Position numbers and translations under genes: made by a program. DNA of 64,000 bases, from NCBI GenBank assembly GCA_902562275.1, contig CACESS010000001.1, forward strand, positions 78,876 to 142,875, in the 5' to 3' direction. How positions within the stretch are numbered: position 1 is the stretch's first letter; the number at the start of each line of letters is the position of its first letter. Positions 29,124 to 38,466 of this stretch are shown here, in pieces. Under the pieces are notes generated by a model, which was not told where the DNA came from, made no database searches, and saw only the letters and a list, made by a program, of their open reading frames with translations. This DNA comes from an uncultured Alphaproteobacteria bacterium. Its GTDB lineage: Bacteria; Pseudomonadota; Alphaproteobacteria; HIMB59; GCA-002718135.

Positions 29124-30104
29124 ATGAATATTTTTAATTCAGTTAAAAAAGCAGAAATTCATGTTCATTTAGAGGCAACCATTACACCAGATTTATGTAA
29201 GAAATTTGCCAAACGAAATAATCATGAAATACCTGAAGAAATGTTTGGCTCAAAATATGCATACCAATGGGATGATTTTTATGATTTTATAAAAAAATAT
29301 GACATCGTTACTTCTGTCATACATACGCCAGATGATTATTTTGAATTAACGTATGAATATTTAAAAGATTGTGCCGCTAATAATGTTCTTTATGTTGAAG
29401 CGATGATTTCCTCAACTCATGCTAAAGAAAAAGGCATGACTTACCATTCATTTATTGAAGGAGTCTATGAAGCTTCTAAAAAAGCTGAAGAGGATTTTGG
29501 AATTGTTTCACGTTATATAATGAATGGGATCAGACATTTAGGACCAGAGTCAGTACAAGGAACTGCAGAGGAAGTTTTAAATAATCCCCATCCTTGTTTA
29601 GTTGGTTTTGGTCTGGCTGGGGATGAATTGCATTTTCCTCCAAACTTATTTGTTGAAACATTTGATATGTTAAAAAAAGAAAATTTTCCAATTACTGTTC
29701 ATGCAGGTGAATGGGATGGTCCTGTAAATATAAGAAATGCTATTAACCTTCTGCATCCAACAAGATTAGGCCATGGTGTTAGATCAATAGAGGATCCTGA
29801 TTTAGTTAAAGAAATAATTGATAAAGATATTATTCTAGAAACTTGTCCAACAAGTAATATTGCAACTAAAATTTACAAAGATTATGTAGATCATCCTGTG
29901 AAAACATTATTTGATCAAGGGGTAAAAGTAACAGTCAATTCAGATGACCCTCCTTTTTTTAATGCAACGTTAAACGGTGAATACAAAGTCATGGAAGATT
30001 TAGGCTTAAATGAAAAGGAACTAACCTCCCTTACTCATAACGCAATTAAATATTCTTTTTGCGATGATGAAAATAAAAATAAATTATTAGCTAAATTAAA
30101 CTAG
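29124..30104 (+). CDS. add: Adenosine deaminase
   Basis: 326 residues from the ATG at 29124; a longer frame to 29052 would run into the divergent M48 gene. It converts adenosine to inosine. Zinc and catalytic motifs of the amidohydrolase fold are all present: EIHVHLEA (HxH), TVHAGEWDGP (HAGE), TRLGHGVRS and VTVNSDDPPFF (SDDP). Some relatives act on adenine (Ade); the HAGE and length fit both, so adenine deaminase is an alternative. The 3' end overlaps the convergent PfkB kinase gene by 14 bp. Confidence 0.88.
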   Translation: MNIFNSVKKAEIHVHLEATITPDLCKKFAKRNNHEIPEEMFGSKYAYQWDDFYDFIKKYDIVTSVIHTPDDYFELTYEYLKDCAANNVLYVEAMISSTHAKEKGMTYHSFIEGVYEASKKAEEDFGIVSRYIMNGIRHLGPESVQGTAEEVLNNPHPCLVGFGLAGDELHFPPNLFVETFDMLKKENFPITVHAGEWDGPVNIRNAINLLHPTRLGHGVRSIEDPDLVKEIIDKDIILETCPTSNIATKIYKDYVDHPVKTLFDQGVKVTVNSDDPPFFNATLNGEYKVMEDLGLNEKELTSLTHNAIKYSFCDDENKNKLLAKLN

Positions 30105-31065
30105 ACAATTTTACTACAGGTCTTGCACCGTAGTGCGAAATAATTTCTGCCGCAGCAATCGAGGCATAGCTTCCGCATTCTTCCATGCTTTTATCTTTTG
30201 AATAACCGAATAAAAAGCCAGCTGCAAACAAATCTCCAGCACCAGTTGTATCAATAACCTTTTCTACTTTTTTTGCAGAGACCTCAGTTACCTCACTTCC
30301 CGATACAATCACTGATCCACTACTTCCTTTAGTAATAGTTGCAACAATATTTAACGATTTTGCATATTCTAAACCTTCATCAAAACTATCCGTTTCTGCC
30401 ATAGCTTTGATTTCATCTTCATTGGCAAATAAAATATCAACATTCTCTGTTATTAATTCTTTAAAAGAGTCACGGTGTCTATCAACACAAAAAAGATCTG
30501 AAAGAGTGAAGGCAATTTTTTGATTATCAGCTTTGCAAATATCAACCATTTTTTTCATAGCTTTTTTTGCATTTTCATTATCCCACAAATATCCTTCTAA
30601 ATAAGCAATCTTATGATTTTTAATATCATCCTCTTTGATATCTTCAGGGCCAATCAGTGTTCCCGCGCCCAAAAAGGTACACATTGTTCTTGTTCCATCT
30701 TCTTCTACAAATATTGTGCAACAACCTGTTGAAATATCAGGTGATGTAAAACCTAAAGGAAATTTTAATCCTTCCCGAACCATATCCTTTTGAAGATAAA
30801 TACCAATTTCATCATTTTTTATTTTTCCAATAAAGCTTCCATTGCCACCAAATGATGTAATGCCAAACATAGAATTACCAAGTGATCCGCCACCTGCCAT
30901 TTCTCTGATTGAATAACTTTCATGTAAATTATTTTTTAAACCTTCATCAATAAGATTCATTGAATCTCTATTGATTTCATGTTTTTCAATTTCGCTTTGA
31001 TTGGATGGAATAATCGCATCAACCATTGCGTTTCCAATTCCTACTACGTCTAATTTTTCACTCAT
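30091..31065 (-). CDS. PfkB-family sugar/nucleoside kinase, adenosine kinase-like
   Basis: 324 residues, ribokinase fold. N-terminal GIGNAMVDAI, the di-glycine hinge MAGGGSLGNSMFGI and the catalytic/anion-hole signature DTTGAGDLFAAGFLFG (C-terminal third) are clear. The sequence (GCCTIFVEEDGTRTMCTFLG) resembles the bacterial 'adenosine kinase' branch of PfkB proteins. Next to add and other nucleoside genes, adenosine or ribose-moiety phosphorylation is plausible; other sugars remain possible. It overlaps the EamA gene upstream by 4 bp. Confidence 0.85.
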   Translation of the reverse strand: MSEKLDVVGIGNAMVDAIIPSNQSEIEKHEINRDSMNLIDEGLKNNLHESYSIREMAGGGSLGNSMFGITSFGGNGSFIGKIKNDEIGIYLQKDMVREGLKFPLGFTSPDISTGCCTIFVEEDGTRTMCTFLGAGTLIGPEDIKEDDIKNHKIAYLEGYLWDNENAKKAMKKMVDICKADNQKIAFTLSDLFCVDRHRDSFKELITENVDILFANEDEIKAMAETDSFDEGLEYAKSLNIVATITKGSSGSVIVSGSEVTEVSAKKVEKVIDTTGAGDLFAAGFLFGYSKDKSMEECGSYASIAAAEIISHYGARPVVKLSSLI

Positions 31066-31946
31066 TTTTGTTTAATTATTATTGGTACAAGTTGTACTAT
31101 AATGACTCCAATAAATATTGCAAGGCATCCTAGTATTTTTTGTGTGTCTAAGATTTGATTTAAAAGTATCCATCCTGCAATTGCTGCAAATACAGATTCC
31201 ATTGATAATATAATTGCAGCTGGCGCAGGATTAGCTTTTTGTTGAGCTATTATTTGTAATGTATAACCAATTCCTGCAGAGAAAATTCCTGTATATAAAA
31301 TTTCAAACCATTCAATTTGCATATTTGATAATCTCGGTTCTTCCCGCCAGAAAGCCAAAATCATAGATAATATAAAAACTATAAAGTATTGAATGCTACC
31401 AAACAAAAAAGGACTGTTTAGTTGCTTCATAAAAATATCAATACAAATAATATGCAAAGCAAAAAACAAGGCCGCTATAAATAAGAGACTATCAGATTGT
31501 TGTATGTCAACTGATTGATTTGAAGATAAGAGGTAAGATCCATACAAACAGAGTAATATTGCAACCCATATAATCCAGTGAACTTGTTTTTTAATTATAA
31601 ATCTTGAAATGATTCCAACAAATGGAACATAAAGTGTGCTTAGAAAAGCAGCATTTGATATTAACGATTTTTGAAGCGCATATTGTTGTAGACCCATACC
31701 ACCAAACAGAAAAATTCCTGTTGCAATACAAAGATAAATTTTTTTCCTATCTTGCAAAATTTTTGAAACATTTTTTTGTTCTAAGTAAATAGCAAAAGGG
31801 ATTACAGTTAAAAAAGCAAAGAAAAATCTTCCAAAACTAAAAGTAAATGGTCCAATGGCACCCATACCCGTAGTCTGACTAACAAATGCTGTTCCCCATA
31901 TAAGTGATGCAATAAGCATCATTATATTTGCTCTTGTATGACTCAT
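31062..31946 (-). CDS. EamA/DMT-family membrane transporter
   Basis: 294 residues with about ten hydrophobic segments in two EamA repeats. The first repeat begins MLIASLIWGTAFVSQ, and the second is marked by PAPAAIILSMESVFAAIAGWILL, the usual last-helices motif. It is a drug/metabolite-type exporter with unknown substrate. It is upstream of and overlapping the PfkB gene (ATGA), so it may export or import a nucleoside-related metabolite; that is inference only. Confidence 0.88.
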   Translation of the reverse strand: MSHTRANIMMLIASLIWGTAFVSQTTGMGAIGPFTFSFGRFFFAFLTVIPFAIYLEQKNVSKILQDRKKIYLCIATGIFLFGGMGLQQYALQKSLISNAAFLSTLYVPFVGIISRFIIKKQVHWIIWVAILLCLYGSYLLSSNQSVDIQQSDSLLFIAALFFALHIICIDIFMKQLNSPFLFGSIQYFIVFILSMILAFWREEPRLSNMQIEWFEILYTGIFSAGIGYTLQIIAQQKANPAPAAIILSMESVFAAIAGWILLNQILDTQKILGCLAIFIGVIIVQLVPIIIKQK

Positions 31947-31963
31947 AGAAAATGTATGTAAAT

Positions 31964-33754
31964 TTATTGTTTATTTTTATTAATCCACCAAGATTCAATT
32001 ACTATCCCGTAAAGTGGAATTTCATCGGGATACTCAAAAAAATCCCAATAAGCAATTCGATCTTTGTTACTATGATAGAGTGGAACAACATAGTGACCCC
32101 ATAATAAAACTCTATCAAGGGCGTGAATTGCAGTAGTTAGCTCTTGTCTATTTGAGGCATTTATTAGTTTTTCAATTAATGCATCAACTGCAGGACTATT
32201 AATACCAGGATAATTTCTGCTCCCATTTTTTTGACCAACTTCTGACCCCCAATAAAATTGTTGCTCATTTCCTGGACTTAAACTGACTCCCCAATATCTC
32301 TTAATCATATCAAAATCATAACTTAAAAGACGTTCTTGATATTGTGAGGAATCAACTGTTCTTACATCCATAGTAATGCCAAGTTTTTTTAGGTTACTTT
32401 GATAGGCTAAAGCGATTTTTTCATCTGAAGGACTGACAATTAAAAATTCAAATTTAAATTCTTGCCCATCTTTGAACAGCTTTCCATTTTCAACTTTCCA
32501 CCCCTCTTTTTCGAGTATTTCTTTTGCTTTCAATAAATTTTTACGATCATTTCCACTTCCATCCGTAAGAGGTGGGGTAAATGTTTCCGTAAATACTTCT
32601 GCTGGAATTTCATCTTTCCATACATTCAATAATTCTAGCTCATTTTTTGACGGTAAACCTGAAGAAGCTAATGGTGAGTTATCAAAATAACTATCTGTTC
32701 TGACATATGCATTTTGATATATTGTTTTATTAATCCATTCATGATCATAGGCATAACTTAAAGCAAGTCTTACATTTCTGTTATTAAATATGTCACGTCT
32801 TGTATTCATCACAAGACCATTCATTCCAACAGGTCTATCATTATTCATTTCTGTCAGTATTACGTCGCCATTCTGGACAGCTTTGAAATCATATTCTGAT
32901 AACCAACGTTTAACGTTGTACTCTCTTCTAAAGTCGTATTCACCAACCTTAAAAGCCTCAACTAAGACATTTGAGTCTTTGTAATAATCATAAATAATTG
33001 TATCAAAGTTATAGAGACCTTTATTTACTGGTAAATCTTTTGCCCAATAATTTTCAACCCGTTTGTATTTTATTTGACGTCCTGGATCGAGACTTTCAAC
33101 TTGGTATGGACCACTGCCAAGAGGGATATCTAAAAATGTTTTTGTGACATCAAGATTTTCATAAAACTTTTTTGGAATGATAGGAAGAAAGCCTGCAATA
33201 ATAAGAGGCAATTCCTTATCTTCATTATTTTCAAAAATCATTTTTATTCCATCATTTCCAATCAATTCAGTTTTAATAACTTTGCCATAAGTTTTTTTCT
33301 GATTTGGCGTACCTTTTGTTTGAAACGTTTCTAGACTAAACAGTACGTCATCACGTGTTATTGGTGAGCCATCATGAAAGGTTGCGTTTGCATTTAAATA
33401 AAAAGTTATAGATGATCTATCTTCAGGCAATTCTACCTTTTCAGCTATTAAACCATAGAGAGAGAATGCTTCATCCCATACTCTTCTCATTAACGTATCA
33501 TTAACATACCCAAGACCAGCGGCTTTAGAACCTTTAAAAGCTACTCTATTTAAATTATCAAAAGAACCATATGATCCAAATTTTACAGTACCACCCTTAG
33601 GTGCGTTTGGATTTACATAATCTAGATATTCAAAATCACTGGCATACTTTGGTGTTCCATGCATTGCAATACCGTGAACCTTTTCACTGTAAGCATTTTT
33701 GTTAAGTGAAATTATTAAAGTAAAAACAGCAAAAATTATGAGAATTTTTTTCAT
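31964..33754 (-). CDS. Extracellular solute-binding protein family 5, YejA-like
   Basis: 596 residues with signal peptide (cleavage near NAYS). Mature start KVHGIAMHGTPKYASDFEYLDYVNPNAPKGGT is the YejA-type opening of the oligopeptide-binding SBP_bac_5 family; later YDHEWINKTIYQNAYVRTDSYF is typical. It would deliver peptides or similar compounds to an ABC permease, but no permease gene is adjacent: neighbours are EamA and cytochrome c. Its cognate transporter is presumably elsewhere. Confidence 0.92.
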   Translation of the reverse strand: MKKILIIFAVFTLIISLNKNAYSEKVHGIAMHGTPKYASDFEYLDYVNPNAPKGGTVKFGSYGSFDNLNRVAFKGSKAAGLGYVNDTLMRRVWDEAFSLYGLIAEKVELPEDRSSITFYLNANATFHDGSPITRDDVLFSLETFQTKGTPNQKKTYGKVIKTELIGNDGIKMIFENNEDKELPLIIAGFLPIIPKKFYENLDVTKTFLDIPLGSGPYQVESLDPGRQIKYKRVENYWAKDLPVNKGLYNFDTIIYDYYKDSNVLVEAFKVGEYDFRREYNVKRWLSEYDFKAVQNGDVILTEMNNDRPVGMNGLVMNTRRDIFNNRNVRLALSYAYDHEWINKTIYQNAYVRTDSYFDNSPLASSGLPSKNELELLNVWKDEIPAEVFTETFTPPLTDGSGNDRKNLLKAKEILEKEGWKVENGKLFKDGQEFKFEFLIVSPSDEKIALAYQSNLKKLGITMDVRTVDSSQYQERLLSYDFDMIKRYWGVSLSPGNEQQFYWGSEVGQKNGSRNYPGINSPAVDALIEKLINASNRQELTTAIHALDRVLLWGHYVVPLYHSNKDRIAYWDFFEYPDEIPLYGIVIESWWINKNKQ

Positions 33755-33822
33755 TTATTTATTTTATCAAAAAAAAGACAGATTTGTAATGAAATATAAA
33801 TTTAATAAATTATATTTACTTA

Positions 33823-34230
33823 ATGCAAATCTTTAAATTTATTATAACACTCACAATCTTATCCATCGGACCAAGTATTCATGCAGCAGAGGTTGATATT
33901 TTTAAAGGGATGAAATTATATGCTGAAAATTGTGCTGGTTGTCATATGGGTAATTTAGCTGGTCATGAAGAGTGGGATAAATCGTTAGATGAAGATGGTC
34001 ATAGAAGATCACCTCCTCTTAATGGTACCGGACATACTTGGCACCACTCACCTGCACAATTATTTCATGTCATTAAATATGGTTTTAAAAAATCAAATCC
34101 TGATTATGAAGGTAAAATGCTTGGTAATGATGCGTTATCAGATGACGATGTTTGGTCCATTCTTGAGTTTATCAAAAGTACATGGCCAGAAAAAATACTA
34201 AATAAATATAACTCCCATTTTAAAAGCTAA
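33823..34230 (+). CDS. Class I cytochrome c, periplasmic
   Basis: 135 residues. Signal peptide ends near SIHA. A single heme-binding motif CAGCH is at residues ~37-41 and a candidate Met ligand in GKMLGND. The closing DDDVWSILEFIKSTWPEKI is a common cytochrome c C-terminal helix. It lies 51 bp upstream of msrP/msrQ on the same strand, which makes an electron-transfer link to that system a reasonable guess, although MsrPQ is not known to require a cytochrome c. Confidence 0.87.
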   Translation: MQIFKFIITLTILSIGPSIHAAEVDIFKGMKLYAENCAGCHMGNLAGHEEWDKSLDEDGHRRSPPLNGTGHTWHHSPAQLFHVIKYGFKKSNPDYEGKMLGNDALSDDDVWSILEFIKSTWPEKILNKYNSHFKS

Positions 34231-34281
34231 GATTATTAAAGCTAATCTTCAATTTTAATATTTAAGATATATATTATTATT

Positions 34282-35199
34282 ATGAAAATTTTAGGATCTG
34301 AAATCACACCCTATAAGACATATTTAAATAGACGTAAGTTTATTAAGGGATCTTTAGCTAGTGCCATGCTAGCAACGGTTACCTCATCAGCATTTGCAAA
34401 CCACGATAGTGATCTTTCAATTTATACTAAAAATCTAAATGAAAACGATAAACTTAATTCTTACGAAGAAATCACAACCTACAATAATTTTTATGAGTTC
34501 GGGACTCATAAAAAACATCCCCATTTAAATTCTGGAAATTTTAAACCTAGGCCATGGACAATAAAAATAGATGGTCTTGTGAAAAAACCTCAAACATTTG
34601 ATTTAGAAAAAATTTTATCAAATGTAACAATAGAAGATAGGGTTTATAGATTAAGATGTGTTGAAGCATGGTCCATGGTTATTCCTTGGCAAGGTTTTCA
34701 GTTATCTGAACTTATAAAAATGGCCGAACCTTTAAGTTCAGCAAAATATGTTCAGTTTGTAACTGTCTTCAGGCCTGAAGAAATGCCAGGTCAGCAAAAG
34801 AGAACAATTATTTGGCCATATAGAGAAGGTCTTCGAATGGATGAAGCAATGAATCCTCTAACAATATTAGCAACTGGATTGTATGGTCATGAAATGCCTA
34901 ATCAAAATGGTGCACCCATAAGATTAGTTGTTCCATGGAAGTATGGTTTCAAATCAATTAAATCAATTGTAGAAATTAGATTTTTAGATACTCAACCTGA
35001 AACATCTTGGGAAACTTTAGCTCCTTGGGAATATGGTTTTTATGCTAATGTTAATCCTAATGTTAATCATCCAAGATGGAGTCAAGGAACAGAGAGACGA
35101 ATTGGAGAGTTTAAAAGAAGAGAAACACTTATGTTTAATGGCTATGAAGAAGAAGTAGCACATCTCTATAAAGATTTAGATTTGACTAAATTTTATTAA
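34282..35199 (+). CDS. msrP: Protein-methionine-sulfoxide reductase catalytic subunit MsrP
   Basis: 305 residues. Periplasmic molybdenum enzyme (YedY) that repairs oxidised methionines. The N-terminus carries a twin-arginine signal (LNRRKFIKGS, then an Ala-rich stretch ending SSAFA). The molybdopterin-ligating Cys is in YRLRCVEAWSMVIPW, and GAPIRLVVPWKYGFKSIKSI follows as in the family. Typical YedY features YNNFYEFGTHKKHP are also present. msrQ follows after 3 nt. Confidence 0.95.
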   Translation: MKILGSEITPYKTYLNRRKFIKGSLASAMLATVTSSAFANHDSDLSIYTKNLNENDKLNSYEEITTYNNFYEFGTHKKHPHLNSGNFKPRPWTIKIDGLVKKPQTFDLEKILSNVTIEDRVYRLRCVEAWSMVIPWQGFQLSELIKMAEPLSSAKYVQFVTVFRPEEMPGQQKRTIIWPYREGLRMDEAMNPLTILATGLYGHEMPNQNGAPIRLVVPWKYGFKSIKSIVEIRFLDTQPETSWETLAPWEYGFYANVNPNVNHPRWSQGTERRIGEFKRRETLMFNGYEEEVAHLYKDLDLTKFY

Positions 35200-35202
35200 T
35201 GA

Positions 35203-35808
35203 ATGTTTTCAACAAGAAATTTTAACCGCAGCAAACCTGTCTTATTTATTTTAATTATGTTTCCTAGTCTACTCTGGGCGTACCAATTTGTTACTGGGAA
35301 TCTTGGAGTAAATCCAATTGAAAAGCTAATGGATGAGTTAGGTCTAATGGCACTCAGATTAATAATCATAACTCTTATGATTACTACTCTATCAAATATT
35401 AGACCTTTAAAATCGATAGTTGTATTACGAAGAATGATTGGACTTTTTGCGTTCTATTATGTCTGTTTGCATTTCTCTACTTATATAGTTTTAGATCATT
35501 TTTTAGATATGCAATTTATCATACAAGATATTATAAAAAGACCATTTATAACTTTTGGTTTTATAAGTTTTCTTTTTTTAATCCCGCTTGCTAGCACTTC
35601 AACAAACAATATGATTAAACGATTAGGTTTTAAATTATGGAAGAAAATTCATTATTTAATTTACCCAGTAGCCATTCTTGCTAGTATGCATTTTTATGTT
35701 CTAGTTCGTGCTGATAAAACTGAACCAGTTATTTATATGGGAATAATAATCCTCTTGTTACTTCAGAGAATATTTAAAAAACTTACTCGTCCTCAGTTGG
35801 CTCAGTAA
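35203..35808 (+). CDS. msrQ: Heme-binding membrane subunit MsrQ
   Basis: 201 residues with about six membrane segments, ferric reductase-like transmembrane family. It passes electrons from the membrane to periplasmic MsrP. Family landmarks: RRMIGLFAFYYVCLHFSTYIVLD, with a heme-ligand-type His in the third helix, and WKKIHYLIYPVAILASMHFY with further His residues. Its 3' end overlaps the convergent MFS gene by 26 bp. Confidence 0.93.
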   Translation: MFSTRNFNRSKPVLFILIMFPSLLWAYQFVTGNLGVNPIEKLMDELGLMALRLIIITLMITTLSNIRPLKSIVVLRRMIGLFAFYYVCLHFSTYIVLDHFLDMQFIIQDIIKRPFITFGFISFLFLIPLASTSTNNMIKRLGFKLWKKIHYLIYPVAILASMHFYVLVRADKTEPVIYMGIIILLLLQRIFKKLTRPQLAQ

Positions 35809-37021
35809 CGGGGTTCATTTCCATACCGGCAGGACTAATATTTCGTGGTAAAGGATTGTATTGTGATTCAAGATCACGTGGTTTAGTTCTTTGTGTCATT
35901 CTATACAAACCAAACAGCCCTAGCAGTCCATGTATTAAAAATAAATAGATGTAGAAACCTAACGCTCCTAAAATTTCCATGAAACCAGAAACAAACAAAG
36001 GTCCGATAATTGATCCAATACCAATCAGTATACCAAAGGTTGCACTTGCTGATACTATCTCATTAGGTTGTAAGAAGTCATTTGTATGAGCAACTGTAAG
36101 TGAATACATAGGTAAACACGCAACTGAAAAAAGACCGGTAAAAATTAAGAATAATGTTAGTGGCATAAAGTTTGCAAAAACAAAAAATAAACTCAAACCT
36201 GCAGCCATAAAGGAAACAGCAATAAGAATAACACGTCTATCAATTCTATCTGATAAATATCCAATAGGCCATTGAGATAGGGCGCCAGCTGACGTTATAA
36301 TCATCATATACAGAGAAATTTCAAATAAGCTTAAATTAATAGATGATGCATAAATTGCACCATACCCAAAAACTGCACTATGCGATAAACCAGTTGCTAA
36401 TGCGCCAACAAAACCTAAAGGTGAAACAGTATAAAATTCTCTTAAAGAAAAATATTTTGGACTCTCTGTACTAGGCTGTTCTGTTGTAGACAACAGAATA
36501 GGAAGAAGTGCGAATGATAATAAGATTGAAACTAAAATAAATAAATCAACTTTAGCTGGATCGCTTAAGTTTAATAAAAACTGACCAGCCCCAACAAATA
36601 CAAATGTAAAAATCATATAGATAGAAAGTAATTGTCCACGAGTTTCGTTAGTTGATTTTTCATTTAACCAACTTTCCATTATTACGTATATACCTGCAAG
36701 ACTCATACCTGTTAAAATACGAATAAACATCCATGAATAGGGATGTACAAATACTGAGTGTAATAATATAGCAATGGAAGCAAGAGATGCCAAAGCAGCA
36801 AACACTCTTATATGTCCAACTCTTCTTAATAATGTTGGAATTGTTAAAGCACCAGTTAAGTAGCCAACATAATAACCTGCTATGATTAGCCCTGAGGATA
36901 CAAAACTAAAACCCTCAAGAACTGAACGCACACCTATTAATGTTCCTTGTAAACCATGACCAAGACTAATTAAAGCAAAGCCGAAAAAAAGGGCCCAAGT
37001 GTTTTGTAGTACCTTAAACAT
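35783..37021 (-). CDS. MFS transporter (YcaD-like)
   Basis: 412 residues with twelve predicted membrane segments. The MFS loop motif between helices 2 and 3 appears as LLRRVGHIRVFA, and the second half has QWPIGYLSDRIDRRVIL, a clear G-x-x-x-D-R-x-x-R-R version. It resembles the YcaD/'MFS transporter' group of alphaproteobacteria. Substrate unknown. The C-terminal tail is hydrophilic and ends EPTEDE. It probably starts a separate unit 21 bp downstream of the FYDLN gene. Confidence 0.88.
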   Translation of the reverse strand: MFKVLQNTWALFFGFALISLGHGLQGTLIGVRSVLEGFSFVSSGLIIAGYYVGYLTGALTIPTLLRRVGHIRVFAALASLASIAILLHSVFVHPYSWMFIRILTGMSLAGIYVIMESWLNEKSTNETRGQLLSIYMIFTFVFVGAGQFLLNLSDPAKVDLFILVSILLSFALLPILLSTTEQPSTESPKYFSLREFYTVSPLGFVGALATGLSHSAVFGYGAIYASSINLSLFEISLYMMIITSAGALSQWPIGYLSDRIDRRVILIAVSFMAAGLSLFFVFANFMPLTLFLIFTGLFSVACLPMYSLTVAHTNDFLQPNEIVSASATFGILIGIGSIIGPLFVSGFMEILGALGFYIYLFLIHGLLGLFGLYRMTQRTKPRDLESQYNPLPRNISPAGMEMNPVTEPTEDE

Positions 37022-37042
37022 TTTTTAAATTTTATTGAAATT

Positions 37043-37396
37043 TTAGTATTCTTCTTCGCCGTCGTCTTTAGGCTTAATACCTTCAGCTATTGGATCAATT
37101 TCTGTTTCGTCTTCTAATAAAACAGTATCATCTTCAAGATTGTCTTCATTGTTATCTACATCCAAACTATCAATATCAAGATCACCATCTTTTTCTTTTG
37201 GTTTTGGAGGAATAGGATTGGTTAAAGGAGCAGCATTAGTACTTCCAGGTTTTCTTCCACGTCTTGGTCTAGTCATGGTAGTAACTTCAATTTCTTTACC
37301 ACACTCAGGACATTCCAGTTCCGTTCTTCCTAAGTCGTAGTATTGCTTACTACACATTGGACATATTCTTTTTAAACCCCAAGACTCTTTGTACAT
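37043..37396 (-). CDS. FYDLN-acid family zinc-ribbon protein
   Basis: 117 residues. The N-terminal ~40 residues hold two CxxC pairs (RICPMCSKQYYDLG, LECPECGKEI), a zinc ribbon with the family motif (F/Y)YDL. A basic linker RPRRGRKPG follows, then a long acidic tail rich in Asp/Glu. This is the alphaproteobacterial 'FYDLN acid' family, of unknown function. It lies 2 nt downstream of a second tiny zinc protein. Confidence 0.88.
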   Translation of the reverse strand: MYKESWGLKRICPMCSKQYYDLGRTELECPECGKEIEVTTMTRPRRGRKPGSTNAAPLTNPIPPKPKEKDGDLDIDSLDVDNNEDNLEDDTVLLEDETEIDPIAEGIKPKDDGEEEY

Positions 37397-37398
37397 TT

Positions 37399-37569
37399 CT
37401 ACTCTTCTTTTTTTATAAATATTTTACCACAATAACCACAAACAATTTTGTTCTCATTATTGAAGGTATAATAAACTGCGGGATGTCCTAAACCATCTTC
37501 ACCACCATCGCAAGAGATAGTTTCGGTTTTTGGATCTACTTCCACAATATCATCTGCCATAAAACTCAT
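37399..37569 (-). CDS. Small zinc-finger protein, NDUFS6-like (complex I accessory type)
   Basis: 56 residues from the ATG at 37569 (alternative ATG at 37560). The sequence contains SCDGGEDGLGHPAVYYTF and then IVCGYCGKIF. This is the zf-CHCC pattern (C-D-G-G ... L-G-H-P ... C-x-Y-C) of the bacterial NDUFS6/Zn-finger protein, a zinc-binding accessory subunit of NADH dehydrogenase in alphaproteobacteria. Zn ligands would be one Cys, one His and two Cys, all present. It is too short for many gene finders. Two nucleotides separate its stop from the FYDLN start. Confidence 0.86.
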   Translation of the reverse strand: MSFMADDIVEVDPKTETISCDGGEDGLGHPAVYYTFNNENKIVCGYCGKIFIKKEE

Positions 37570-37604
37570 ATAAAATCTTCGTGCAAAAAGTCTATATTTT
37601 TTCC

Positions 37605-38452
37605 TTAAAGAATTTGAAAATAAACAACCGAAATACCACTCACTATTAAAATAGAAGGTATTATTCGAGATTTTGCATTCTTCTCAAATAAGAAAAGCAT
37701 TCCAATAATTGCAGCAAACACAATGCTTATTTCTCTAATACTAGAGACATAAGCTATTTCTATAAATTGCATACTCCAAACAACAATTGCGTAGCTACTT
37801 GTTGCAAATACACCAGCAGCAATCCCTGATCTAAATGTGTATGTTTCTCTTTTTCGTAAACCATCTTTCAAGATCAAACCAATAATTAGCAAAGGTATTC
37901 CATTAAGTGTAAAGAGCCAGTAAATATAAGAAAAACCATTTTCAGAAAGTCTAACCCCGACCCAGTCAACTAAAGTGTAAGCAGTAATTAGAATAGCCGT
38001 TGATATCGCAAGAGCAAAACCTCTGAAGTTAAAAGATAAATTTTTAGAATAAGAAATTAAAAATAATCCAATACAAACAATTAATATTCCAACAAAACCA
38101 GCAACACTAATATCAGAACTTAAAAATAAAATACTAATAATCGCTACAAACAAACATAAACTTCCTCTAGAAATTGGATATATGTAAGAGAGATCACCGT
38201 ACCTATATGAGTAGATAACATTTAATCTGTAAAAGACATAAATGATTACGGTTGCAATTAAAAAATACCAAACCTCTAAAGTTGGAAATGGAACAGTAAA
38301 TGTTAAAGGTAAAAAAATAATAACTTCTAAGACAGATGTTATACCATTAACGATAAAGGGTTCTTACTTGATTTTATTATAGCACTCCAAACTGCATGAC
38401 ATAGAGCAGATACAAGAATTAAGATAAAAATAAAATTTACTGACAATGTCAT
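37605..38452 (-). pseudogene. EamA/DMT-family transporter broken by a single-base frameshift
   Basis: Reading from ATG at 38452 gives a normal transporter start (FIFILILVSALCHAVWSA, KSSKNP). The frame then closes at a TAA (38341-38339). In the neighbouring frame the protein continues without interruption from about 38360 (PFIVNGITSVLEV) to the stop at 37605, with further membrane segments. The frames meet at a run of three C on the minus strand (38358-38360). One extra C would restore an 849-nt gene of 282 residues, a normal EamA length. It lies 14 nt after the ABC permease gene as the probable last gene of that operon. A sequencing or assembly error is an alternative to a true pseudogene. 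Confidence 0.82.
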
Positions 38453-38466
38453 CAGTAGATAAGAAT

